64,000 nt of DNA from an uncultured SAR116 cluster alpha proteobacterium (lineage in GTDB: Bacteria; Pseudomonadota; Alphaproteobacteria; Puniceispirillales; Marisalimonadaceae): the NCBI GenBank assembly GCA_902616005.1, contig CACMRG010000006.1:1-64000 (forward strand). The letters run 5' to 3'. A program made the translations under genes and the position numbers. Each line of letters begins with the position of its first letter. Positions within the stretch are counted from its first letter, which is position 1. The notes under the pieces are model-generated. The model did not search any database. It had not been told where the DNA came from and worked only from the letters and a program-made list of their open reading frames with translations. This document shows, one piece after another, positions 56,762-64,000 of the stretch.

Positions 56762-57817
56762 ATGAAGAAATTACTGTTTATTTTTTTAACATTGATATTT
56801 TGTATTAATTCCATATTGGTGTTCGCTGAACAGAAGAAAAATATAGTTTGTTCAAAAAAAGATAGAGAATATGCAGAATTTTGGAAGAATTATTATGACC
56901 CAGAGAATGCATATCAATTTGGAGAAAAAATAAAGAAGTTAGTTAGAGATAAAAATCTCCAAAAGTTATTTGATTTAGTTGATGGAGAATTGACCTCTGG
57001 ACCTAGAAAGAATTTTATTAAAGGAAAAAAATTTTCTGAGATTTTTTCAGACAAATGGAGAGATGAATTACTTAAAAGTAATTCACCTTGTTCTCCAGTA
57101 GGATGGCGTGGTTTCATGTTGGATAGTGGTTCAATCTGGTTTAATAAAGATAAAGATAAAAATAAATGGTTTATCTTTTCAATCTTAGGAGCAAAAAAAG
57201 AAGTTGTTAGTGAAAAATCACTTCCAATCGGATGGAGATTTGAGGATAGAATAATACCACCTCAATGTTTTTCAACATTATGGATGTCTGGAGACAATTA
57301 TGAAGAATTTACAGAAAAGTTTAACATACAAAAATTTAAGGATTTTGTAAAAAATCCAGGCAAATATTTTGGTGATAAAATACCCAATTTTAAAGAAATC
57401 AAAACTTCATGGAATGAAGAAATTTATTTAATATCATCCATGAAGAAATGTTTTGAAGGTGAGTTAAGATATGGAGGAATTAAAAAAATTGGATTATCTG
57501 AGATTAAAATTAAGGAAAATGCAATAGAAACTCAAATCTGTTCATCTAAAGATGTATGCACTAAATTTTCTTATACTATTTTACATAATATTAATTCAGA
57601 TAAGTGCCAAAGTCTTGCCCCAAAAGTTAAAGGAAAATGTTTGAAATCATATTTAATTGCAATTGGAGATTATAGTGGTGGAACAATTGGATGGAATATG
57701 AGTTATAATATTTATGGATTATTTAATTTACAAAATAATACAAAATTTATTTTGCCATTAAAAAACTTTTTTAAAAAAAATAATGCTCTAAACTTTGTAG
57801 ATAAGTTAATGCAATAA
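56762..57817 (+). CDS. Exported protein, unknown
   Basis: The 351-residue product has a signal peptide (about 1-22, ending VFA), then a soluble domain with six or more cysteines and aromatic motifs (PVGWRGFMLDSGSIWF, WMSGDNYEEF). Cys pairs such as CSSKDVCTKF suggest disulfides. No family recognised. It has its own leaderless-type promoter in cassette 4. Confidence 0.55.
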   Translation: MKKLLFIFLTLIFCINSILVFAEQKKNIVCSKKDREYAEFWKNYYDPENAYQFGEKIKKLVRDKNLQKLFDLVDGELTSGPRKNFIKGKKFSEIFSDKWRDELLKSNSPCSPVGWRGFMLDSGSIWFNKDKDKNKWFIFSILGAKKEVVSEKSLPIGWRFEDRIIPPQCFSTLWMSGDNYEEFTEKFNIQKFKDFVKNPGKYFGDKIPNFKEIKTSWNEEIYLISSMKKCFEGELRYGGIKKIGLSEIKIKENAIETQICSSKDVCTKFSYTILHNINSDKCQSLAPKVKGKCLKSYLIAIGDYSGGTIGWNMSYNIYGLFNLQNNTKFILPLKNFFKKNNALNFVDKLMQ

Positions 57818-57843
57818 CTTTGCTTCAAAATTAGTTTTCATAT

Positions 57844-58092
57844 GTGGAGATAAGTGTGAAGTTTATATCATTATGTATTGTAATAGCATCAATAATTATA
57901 TCTTTTAATTACGTCTGGATTAATAGGATAGAAACAATTAAATTTAATAACTATTCTTTTATGATACTAAATAAATGGACTGGAAATCATTGTATATTTC
58001 ATCCCTCTGATTCTGCAAGGAATGATAAAAGAGTAAAAAAAGAGATGACTAATTGTGAAGTTGATGATTATGGCAAAATTATATTACCATAA
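57844..58092 (+). CDS. Small membrane-anchored protein, unknown
   Basis: An 82-residue product starting at GTG (a second GTG follows 12 bases later), with one N-terminal hydrophobic helix (about 6-25) and a short outside domain with two cysteines. Gap to the previous gene is 26 bases. Family unknown. Confidence 0.4.
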   Translation: MEISVKFISLCIVIASIIISFNYVWINRIETIKFNNYSFMILNKWTGNHCIFHPSDSARNDKRVKKEMTNCEVDDYGKIILP

Positions 58093-58352
58093 AAAAAGAG
58101 AATATTAGTAGACGCATTTAATGAGACATTTTACAAACTATATAAAACTAAAAATTTAACCCAACAATTTAGCATTAAACTTCACCGTGGAGTAGTTTGG
58201 GTATAGGGTAGTTTTTTTTAGTAATATTTTGAATTATAATTTTTTTAGTTGCTTATTTCTCTTTTAATGATTGATTTTAATGAGTTTTTTTGATGATGAA
58301 GAGTAACAGGATAAATGTTTATGTAGATATTCGTTTCTGATATAGTTTTAAT
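58093..58352. other. Non-coding stretch with hairpin repeat T2
   Basis: Contains ACCCAA (58,159-58,164) pairing with TTGGGT (58,197-58,202), an ACCGTGGAGTAGTTTGG loop segment (58,184-58,200) nearly identical to that of T1, and GGGTAG followed by eight T. It ends with TATAGT (58,341-58,346), six bases before the GTG of a broken EEP gene. Confidence 0.5.
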
Positions 58353-58547
58353 GTGAAGATTGTTAGTTGGAATATGAATAAAAGAAAAGAAGGAACCTGG
58401 AGTTTTTTAATAGGAAAAATAGATCCAGACTACGCATTATAAGAAAGTTCGACTATGTTATCATATGATTTAAAAAAAATATTACTGAGGTCAAAGTTAA
58501 ATACAACCTTCGAAATTTAGTATATGCAAAAAAATATTTTAATATTT
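58353..58547 (+). pseudogene. Broken copy of the EEP-family gene
   Basis: Strongly similar to the first 200 bases of the gene at 53,523 (KIVSWNMNKRKEG intact) but starts GTG, has a 3-base deletion that makes TAA at codon 31 (gca tta taa), further frame damage, and is cut just where the AEC gene ends. Confidence 0.85.
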
Positions 58548-59465
58548 CTAAAATACACTACCTACAAACGGTATTAAAAAAAGCGCGATTATGTATGTCA
58601 AAATACCAGACCTGACAACAGCATCTGTTTTGACATTATAAATTGATGCAAATATCAATGCCATCGCACCAATAGGTGCAGATGAGAGCATTAAAGTAGT
58701 TTTGGCATCTGTAAAAGTGATACCTGACAACCAAATAATTATTGTTAATACTATTAAAAAACCAAATAACTTTAAAAATGTTATTAGAAAAGATAATTGT
58801 ATCTGGGTTGAATCTGTCTTGTAAGATAATAAAATACCCATTCCTAACAGGGTTAAAGGAACACCTGAGTCACATAAAAAATTTATTAATCTATTAACAC
58901 TCTCTGGAAGATTTATAGAACTATGATAAATTATTAAACCAAGTATTAATCCAATAAAGGCAGGATTCTTCATTTGTTTTATTAATGCTTTTTTTACATC
59001 TAATTTATTTTGAGTGGTAAAATCCAAAGCACACACACTTAGTCCAACTGTAATGAAGTCAGCAGCAATAACTGTTTCAATTGGAACAATATCTTTCGCG
59101 GCAAATTCAACTAATACTATTGGATATATAAAAAATAAATGATTTGATGAACATGATACCAATCCAATTATTATACATTCTGGAGTGCTTCTATTAAAAA
59201 ACTTTTTTGCTATTGTAAATGCAATGAAATAAATTATTCCTTGTCCCAAAAGGTAGCAAAAATATAATTTCCAATTTATGAACTCATAGTTGAAGTTACC
59301 AATTATTTTTATACCCAAAGCAGGTAAAACAACTAATCCAACAAGTTTAGTAAATACTTTTGCTTCAGAATCATTAAATAGTGAAAATTTTCCTAGAGAG
59401 TAACCAATAAAAACTAGAGCAAAAAGAGGTAGGGTTGAAAAAAATAGATTTGAAAACATTGACAA
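58548..59465 (-). CDS. AEC-family membrane transporter
   Basis: The 305-residue protein has about ten hydrophobic helices in two repeats and FIGYSLGKFSLF at the start, GLVVLPALGI, and a late SSAPIGAMALIFASIYN block, features of the auxin efflux carrier family. Substrate unknown. It lies at the end of cassette 4 on the minus strand. The N-terminal Met could be three codons later. Confidence 0.8.
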   Translation of the reverse strand: MSMFSNLFFSTLPLFALVFIGYSLGKFSLFNDSEAKVFTKLVGLVVLPALGIKIIGNFNYEFINWKLYFCYLLGQGIIYFIAFTIAKKFFNRSTPECIIIGLVSCSSNHLFFIYPIVLVEFAAKDIVPIETVIAADFITVGLSVCALDFTTQNKLDVKKALIKQMKNPAFIGLILGLIIYHSSINLPESVNRLINFLCDSGVPLTLLGMGILLSYKTDSTQIQLSFLITFLKLFGFLIVLTIIIWLSGITFTDAKTTLMLSSAPIGAMALIFASIYNVKTDAVVRSGILTYIIALFLIPFVGSVF

Positions 59466-59643
59466 TTATTTAAAATTTACACATCTAAAAATTTTAATGT
59501 ATAATTTAAGTTAACCTAGTGATGCTTATTGTTTTAACAAGATAATTATTATTATTATTTAATATAAAAAAGTATTTGCTAAATTATTAATCATAAATGT
59601 TTTTCTAATTCTAAGTTCAACTTATTTCATCAGTTCAATTCAA

Positions 59644-59661
59644 TCTGTAACTGTTGAATGA
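59644..59661 (+). repeat. glmS-end block 5
   Basis: Reads TCTGTAACTGTTGAATGA: S-V-T-V-E-stop, three silent changes from glmS. Upstream frame reads SSIQ. Confidence 0.8.
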
Positions 59662-59950
59662 TAGGGTTAGGTGGCATTTAGATAATCCCAACATTCAAGT
59701 TTTTATATCATTTACAATTAAAATAACTGCTTCATATTTAAGTAAAATAAGATATTCACCATATCAGTATGAATTATGGAATATTTGTAATTCTATGCAA
59801 GAAGAGGGTGTTATATTATATACTATTGCAAAGTATCTAAATAAAAATGGTTATAAATCTGCTCGTGGAAAATTATTTAAAAACTCACACATAAATTCAA
59901 TACTTAAAAACAAGTTAATAGCTGACAACATAATAAATAAAAAGATATGA
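59654..59950 (+). CDS. R-family junction protein, copy R3
   Basis: The 98-residue product starts at TTG inside the glmS-end block after an in-frame TAA 9 bases upstream. It has VRWHLDNPNIQVFISFTIKI and a C-terminal helix-turn-helix (IAKYLNKNGYKSARG, HINSILKNK). It lacks the final basic tail of R1. Last recognisable junction gene of the array. Confidence 0.6.
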   Translation: MNDRVRWHLDNPNIQVFISFTIKITASYLSKIRYSPYQYELWNICNSMQEEGVILYTIAKYLNKNGYKSARGKLFKNSHINSILKNKLIADNIINKKI

Positions 59951-60004
59951 ACCAAGTAATGAAAACTTGCATATATATTTTTGTAAGAATTTGTGTTGAG
60001 AAAA

Positions 60005-60463
60005 TTAAGTGCTTTTTTTAAATGGAAAGAGACAAATCAATTTGTCTTCTTCAAACTTAAAATTAATATTATCTTCATTTTTAATTAATTTTAGTTTAAA
60101 GGTTTCGCCACCGAGCCCTTTTAAGGAAACTATATTATCTTTTATTTTTGTTTCTTGACCAAGGTCATTCCAAACAATTTTATTTTTAAATAATTCTATT
60201 GTTGTTGGAGTTGTATCAACTTCCGCTAATTTGCTCATATCTGGTTTTTTATTTGACTTCAAAGCATTGAGTATTTCTTTTGAGAAAATAATAGAAGTCA
60301 TAGCACAACTAAATTCTGCCATTGGTTCCTTAGAGACTGTATATTTTTTGATATTTTTTTCCATATCATTAGAATCAAACACATATTTTTGTGATACTTC
60401 AGTTTCTCCACAACCTACTAATAGAGATAAGAGTATAATTGGTAAAAAATTTATTTTATTAAT
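60005..60463 (-). CDS. Probable lipoprotein, non-standard start
   Basis: An in-frame upstream stretch makes a classic lipoprotein signal: NKINFLPIILLSLLVGCGE with lipobox LVGC. The only possible start is ATT at 60,463 (codon context ATT AAT AAA), giving 152 residues; a stop lies one codon further up. A later TTG at 60,382 gives a protein without signal. So the ATG may be mutated, or ATT is used. The mature domain is small, beta-rich and unrecognised. Confidence 0.5.
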   Translation of the reverse strand: MNKINFLPIILLSLLVGCGETEVSQKYVFDSNDMEKNIKKYTVSKEPMAEFSCAMTSIIFSKEILNALKSNKKPDMSKLAEVDTTPTTIELFKNKIVWNDLGQETKIKDNIVSLKGLGGETFKLKLIKNEDNINFKFEEDKLICLFPFKKST

Positions 60464-61172
60464 TGTCTAATCCAGTTTTTTTATACAGTCTTTACATTAA
60501 TTATTTATGATTAATGTTTAGATGTCAAATTCTATAGATAAATAATTTAAAATTTAAGTATTGAATTTGTACATAATCATTAATATTGGATTAAAAATGA
60601 CATGTATGTTCTATTCATTAATGATGGAATGTAAAAAAATACAAAAATTCAATATAAAATAAAGTCTTTATGTTTAGAAATTTGTTATTTTATTTTTTTA
60701 ATCTTTATCATTACCAAAGAAAAAGAAACCACCGCCAAAGAAAAAAAATGCTAAAAAAATTATTAAATAAAGCCCAATGTCGTAATTATCCCATCCACAA
60801 CTGATCTTTCTGCTTAAAACTGATCCACCTAATGAATTTAGTAGAGAGCAAAAATTATTGCCAAAAAATATATTATTGTATCCATATTAAACCTCTGAAA
60901 TAATTTTATTATCAAACATTATCATAATTGTTTAAAGCCTGAAATATTTTATTGTCATACTTAATTTTGAAAATTAGTTATTTGAAATCTATTCTCTTAA
61001 TATAGAAAAACTCTATAAGTCTATTAAAATTTTTTTAATAAAATATTAATTTATATCGATGATAACATTCTTCTTAAAAGTTTATTTCTTTGATTTATAA
61101 TCTTATTAATTTTTTTAATGGTATTAGCATTTTCATAACCAAGATATTCAACATACGATAACATTTTATGAC
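60464..61172. other. Gene-poor AT-rich stretch
   Basis: No intact gene seen. It holds one possible broken membrane gene (60,698-60,885, minus). The rest is AT-rich with many stops in all frames and no structured RNA that I can recognise. Confidence 0.5.
60698..60885 (-). pseudogene. Broken small membrane protein
   Basis: An ATG (60,885) preceded by AGAGG opens a frame MDTIIYFLAIIF that stops early. In another frame the sequence continues with CGWDNYDIGLYLIIFLAFFF and ends GNDKD. A single frameshift would join them into a membrane protein of about 60 residues. Confidence 0.3.
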
Positions 61173-61464
61173 TTATTCAAATACTATTTCATAAAAAGTT
61201 TGAGTATTGGCAGCATTTATAATTTTGTCTGTGTTGGAGTCAATTATTCTGTCAGCAATTGCAAAATAATTCTTATTATAATAATTTACAAATACATGAC
61301 TGACATAATGAGTCATTCCTAATTTAATACCGTCATCAAAACCTTTTTTATTGCCTAAACTAAAATCGACCGATGCATTTCCAATTAATACACCCGCACA
61401 TGCTCCAAAATCATCTAACTCATTATTAAAAATTAAAAAAAAAATTTCGCAAATATATTAGTAA
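61173..61464 (-). pseudogene. Protein-like frame without start codon
   Basis: A minus-strand frame of about 96 codons has no ATG, GTG or TTG at its front but looks protein-like: GACAGVLIGNASVDFSLG, HYVSHVFVNYYNKNYFAIAD. It ends at TAA (61,173). A run of ten T residues near the N-terminus could hide a frameshift. Likely a gene remnant. Confidence 0.35.
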
Positions 61465-61578
61465 AAATAACTCAACAAAGAATATGGCTGAAATGAATTA
61501 GCAAATCTATTATTTTATTTGTCAAACAGAATTTCTTTTTTGTTTATTAACTTAAACTATAAATTTAAAATATATAAA

Positions 61579-61839
61579 TTAATTGGCATGAGATACATAT
61601 CCTTTAAAAATAGATGTTTCTTGATTATTTTTTCTCATATCAATTATATTATTTATTGGTCTTATTTCGTTTAAAAAGGCAATTAAGCTGGCTTCATCTT
61701 CCTTAGACCTCTTTTTACTTAATATTTTTTTAAAATTCTTAATTGATCCAAAATTTTCTTTTATAGCGAAATCATCAATATTGTATTGTTTAAAATTTCT
61801 ATTAATGTGATTTTCAACTAAAGTTATTTTAAAAGACAT
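61579..61839 (-). CDS. Small soluble protein, unknown
   Basis: An 86-residue charged protein with the best ribosome site in the region (AAGGAGGTATT before ATG). It is helical and Lys/Asn-rich with no membrane helix. Family unknown. Confidence 0.55.
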   Translation of the reverse strand: MSFKITLVENHINRNFKQYNIDDFAIKENFGSIKNFKKILSKKRSKEDEASLIAFLNEIRPINNIIDMRKNNQETSIFKGYVSHAN

Positions 61840-62170
61840 AATACCTCCTTTTTGATACTTATAAAAATTATTTTAAATACATGAAATATTTAAGTTTGAC
61901 TAGTTAGTAAGATTTAATAAATGAATAAAATTTAGTCAGGAGTTTTAAAAATTGTCTAAACTCTAAACATAAATTTATAATTTATTTAGCAATAAAAATT
62001 TTATCATATAGAATTTAGGATGATTTGTGCGCTTGTAAATCAGTTATATATTATTATTTCTCAGAATCACTAATAAAAGATATTTATTTTATAAAAACAA
62101 TTAAATGTGATTAAGAATTTATCTTAAAATATATAAGTAGTATTAACTTTTCTAAGAAAATATCAAAAAA
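61840..62170. other. Non-coding AT-rich stretch
   Basis: No gene, RNA gene or clear repeat seen. All six frames are closed by frequent stops. Confidence 0.5.
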
Positions 62171-62344
62171 GTGAATTCTTCGAAAAAGATATATGTTCAA
62201 ATGAAAGAAGTCAAAATGAGGGTGAAATTTAGATTTGGTAGTGTAAATCAATTAAAAAAAATATTTGGTAAATATGTGCGCGGAGAAAAACCAATAGATA
62301 TAATTTTTGGGAAGTTAAGTAAGAGTTATTTACAGGATAATTGA
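62171..62344 (+). CDS. Possible 57-residue basic protein
   Basis: From GTG 62,171 (or ATG 62,201) a short basic frame contains VKFRFGSVNQLKKIFGKYVR and ends LSKSYLQDN. No ribosome site is clear. Composition is protein-like but the call is weak. Confidence 0.3.
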   Translation: MNSSKKIYVQMKEVKMRVKFRFGSVNQLKKIFGKYVRGEKPIDIIFGKLSKSYLQDN

Positions 62345-62533
62345 TTAAATATTAAAGATGAAGTTTTATGACAACTCTTAATTAACTCTTAAATAATAAT
62401 AACTACTTAATTGATAAACTGTGTTATAAACCTGCATAACATAAAGAAAGTAAAAATTTATACAGGTATTATTAATTAGGATAAATAAATTTTAAAATTA
62501 TGTTTTTACAATGGTGTTTATCTTTAATTTCTT

Positions 62534-63328
62534 TTACAGGGTTTTTAAAAATTTTAATACTTTATAATTAAAAGTTTTTGGGCTCTCGATGTTAATTAGA
62601 TGACCAGCTTCTTCAATAATTGAAAATTTACTACCTTTAATTAATTTGTGAATTTTCAATGCCATTGATGGCGGTGTTAATGTATCTTTTTCTCCAACTA
62701 AAATTAATGTTGGAACATTAATTTGTTGAAAAATGTGATCGTGAAATGTAGACATAGACGCGTCAATAGTTTTTAAATAGCTTTCTTTGTGTAATTTACT
62801 CATAGAATTGACTAATGCTTTAATTGCAATTTTATTATTTAAATTGCCTATTAAAGACTTTGACACTGGAAGTGCAATATCTATAGGCTGCAATCCTTCT
62901 AAGAGAGGTTTTTTTCTACTATTAATAAACCTATTTATTTCTTCCTTTTCTAAATTTCCTAAACCAAAATGAGTATCACATAGTATCATAGATTGAACTT
63001 TATCAGGATGTTTTTCATAGAATAAACAAGCTATTTGTCCGCCCATAGAAAGACCTATGATATGTGCTTTTTTTTTACCAAAATATTTATAAATGCTTAA
63101 TAAATCATTTATAATATCATTAAAAGAGAGATTCCCTTGATAATCTTCACTTTCACCATAACCACGGGTATCCCAAGCAACACACAAAAAATATTTTGAT
63201 AACATAGATAAATTGAAATCCCAGTTATCTTTATTACCACCAATTCCATGTAAAAAAATTACCAAATCGCCCGTGCCATCATATTTGATACTTATTTTCG
63301 GTTTCGTGGAAACAAAAGTTTTTTTCAT
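62534..63328 (-). CDS. Alpha/beta hydrolase (PcaD/MhpC-like)
   Basis: The 264-residue enzyme has the oxyanion loop LHGIGGNKDNW, nucleophile Ser in GLSMGGQ, catalytic Asp in LVGEKDTLTP and His in EAGHLINIESP. The fold fits 3-oxoadipate enol-lactonase and related C-C hydrolases; substrate not determinable. No neighbours for an aromatic pathway are seen. Confidence 0.85.
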   Translation of the reverse strand: MKKTFVSTKPKISIKYDGTGDLVIFLHGIGGNKDNWDFNLSMLSKYFLCVAWDTRGYGESEDYQGNLSFNDIINDLLSIYKYFGKKKAHIIGLSMGGQIACLFYEKHPDKVQSMILCDTHFGLGNLEKEEINRFINSRKKPLLEGLQPIDIALPVSKSLIGNLNNKIAIKALVNSMSKLHKESYLKTIDASMSTFHDHIFQQINVPTLILVGEKDTLTPPSMALKIHKLIKGSKFSIIEEAGHLINIESPKTFNYKVLKFLKTL

Positions 63329-63380
63329 AAATTATTTAAAATCTTTTTTTATTTAAAATTATGTAGAACTATATATTATA

Positions 63381-63623
63381 ATGGTAAATTTTTATAAGAA
63401 TAAAATGAACTTATTCAATTTAAGCAGAATTATATCTTTAGTTAGTTTTTTTTGTATAGTAATATCATTTTACTTATTAATTTTTGAAAAAAAAAGTGCC
63501 ACAATAGATGAATTAGTTTTAGTTGTTTTAGTATCAATTTCATATTTAATACCAGTTTTGATTTTTAATTTTGTATGTTTTAGAGAAATTACTTTTTGGA
63601 TAAGAAAAATTAGAGATAAATAG
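63381..63623 (+). CDS. Small two-helix membrane protein
   Basis: This 80-residue product has two hydrophobic helices (about 15-35 and 44-65) and a basic C-terminus. No family recognised. Overlaps the convergent next gene by 14 bases. Confidence 0.45.
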   Translation: MVNFYKNKMNLFNLSRIISLVSFFCIVISFYLLIFEKKSATIDELVLVVLVSISYLIPVLIFNFVCFREITFWIRKIRDK

Positions 63624-63993
63624 AATTTAAATAAGTTTTAATTTTTTTTTCATAAGAAAAACATGAATTTTTTTTAAACTTTTGAAAATATTTTTCTGTT
63701 TCACCTTTAATTTCATAATTAATAAAGTTTACGCAGCTTTTTATGTAATTATTTATTTCAATAAGAATATTTTTATTTATACCGTCAACTGCTTCATTAT
63801 TTGTGAGTTTAATTAATTGTAATAATTCATCTTGCGTAAAAGAATTAAAAACAAAACTTAATTGTAAATAACTATCTTCATACATATAATCGTGAGGAAT
63901 CTCTTCATTCCATATTTCATTTGGCAAAGTCCAATTTTGCTTTAAATTAAATTTTAAAAGTTTAAGTTTTAATTCTTGAAAAGTATCTATCAT
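63610..63993 (-). CDS. Hypothetical soluble protein
   Basis: A 127-residue helical, acidic protein with NEIWNEEIPHDYMYED and FTQDELLQLIKL. No signal or membrane segment. Family unknown. Its start lies near the window end, with no clear ribosome site visible. Confidence 0.5.
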   Translation of the reverse strand: MIDTFQELKLKLLKFNLKQNWTLPNEIWNEEIPHDYMYEDSYLQLSFVFNSFTQDELLQLIKLTNNEAVDGINKNILIEINNYIKSCVNFINYEIKGETEKYFQKFKKNSCFSYEKKIKTYLNSIYL

Positions 63994-64000
63994 TTTATGT

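Larger units (their letters stand above)
49690..59950 (+). mobile_element. Tandem cassette array at the glmS 3' end
   Basis: Five 18-base glmS-end blocks (at 49,690, 52,334, 55,422, 56,483 and 59,644) split this region into cassettes of about 2.6, 3.1, 1.1 and 3.2 kb, plus a last one whose right end I cannot set. Each block overlaps a small gene of one family in the +1 frame (subfamilies A, R, A, R, R). The cargo is different in each. Two composite units are suggested: 49,690-55,421 and 55,422-59,643, each A followed by R. There is no visible integrase or transposase, so how it moves is unknown. Confidence 0.75.

Noticed and set aside
58548-59465. AEC transporter as part of a permease operon
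   Set aside because: It stands alone between a pseudogene and a glmS-end block; no linked enzyme genes.
49690-59661. Integron with attC cassettes
   Set aside because: No intI gene is present, the blocks do not form the long imperfect palindromes of attC, and the conserved block is a gene end.
49708-59950. A Tn7-type transposon at the glmS end
   Set aside because: No TnsA, TnsB, TnsC or TnsD-like proteins and no Tn7-type end repeats were found. The glmS end itself is duplicated, which Tn7 does not do.
49690-59950. CRISPR array or tRNA-linked island
   Set aside because: The repeats are 1-3 kb apart and few, no Cas genes are seen, and no tRNA gene was recognised at the borders.

Overview
This is a contiguous 64 kb stretch of a very AT-rich, gene-dense chromosome. 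It looks like a streamlined, free-living alphaproteobacterium of marine type. The evidence is a circularly permuted two-piece tmRNA gene beside an alphaproteobacterial-type sspB, three bactofilins with an M23 peptidase, a PomA/PomB-like stator, very short intergenic gaps and many 1-4 base gene overlaps. I cannot name the genus from sequence alone.

Layout. Bases 1-7,322 hold the end of a flagellar operon (fliL-fliM-fliN, then fliO-fliP-fliQ-fliR-flhB and four small unknown genes). Bases 7,349-10,037 (minus) hold the stator genes followed by a gene whose product looks like a ribosome-recycling-factor fold. Then come rpoN, and an M23 peptidase plus a membrane-tail protein facing three tandem bactofilin genes. 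Good sigma-54 promoter matches (GG-N10-GC) lie before fliO, motA/pomA and the first bactofilin, so rpoN probably drives all three sets. Bases 15,980-24,570 hold purU, trxB, a complete arginine-to-spermidine route through carboxyspermidine (minus), msrA and rpmJ. Bases 24,580-35,845 hold an FMN hydroxyacid dehydrogenase, fumarase, sspB, ssrA, thyA-folA, an Mrp-type ATPase, hflK-hflC-degP, serB and miaA. Bases 35,907-49,707 hold ilvB-ilvH-ilvC, the elongation set mreB-mreC-mreD-mrdA-rodA, an SbmA/BacA-like protein, a possible glycosyltransferase, glmU and glmS.

The most unusual part starts at the stop codon of glmS. From 49,690 to about 59,950 the DNA is an array of accessory cassettes. Five times (49,690; 52,334; 55,422; 56,483; 59,644) an 18-base block recurs that reads as the last codons of glmS (S/I-V-T-V-E-stop), mostly with silent changes. 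Each block overlaps, in the +1 frame, a small gene of one protein family with a recombinase-like helix-turn-helix C-terminus. The order is A-R-A-R-R, where A and R are two subfamilies. The first A and third-boundary A copies are a 325-bp, about 95% identical direct repeat. Cargo between the blocks includes two nuclease-like proteins, an endonuclease/exonuclease/phosphatase protein (plus a broken second copy), a PEBP protein, an accessory signal peptidase, an AEC transporter and 25-30 residue single-helix membrane microproteins. Several cargo genes have a -10 box exactly six bases before the start codon, which predicts leaderless mRNAs. No integrase or transposase is visible in the window. I interpret this as serial insertion of a glmS-targeting element that brings its own glmS end each time.

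Beyond 60,000 the sequence becomes gene-poor and decayed, with gene remnants, a probable lipoprotein lacking a normal start codon, an alpha/beta hydrolase and small unknown genes.
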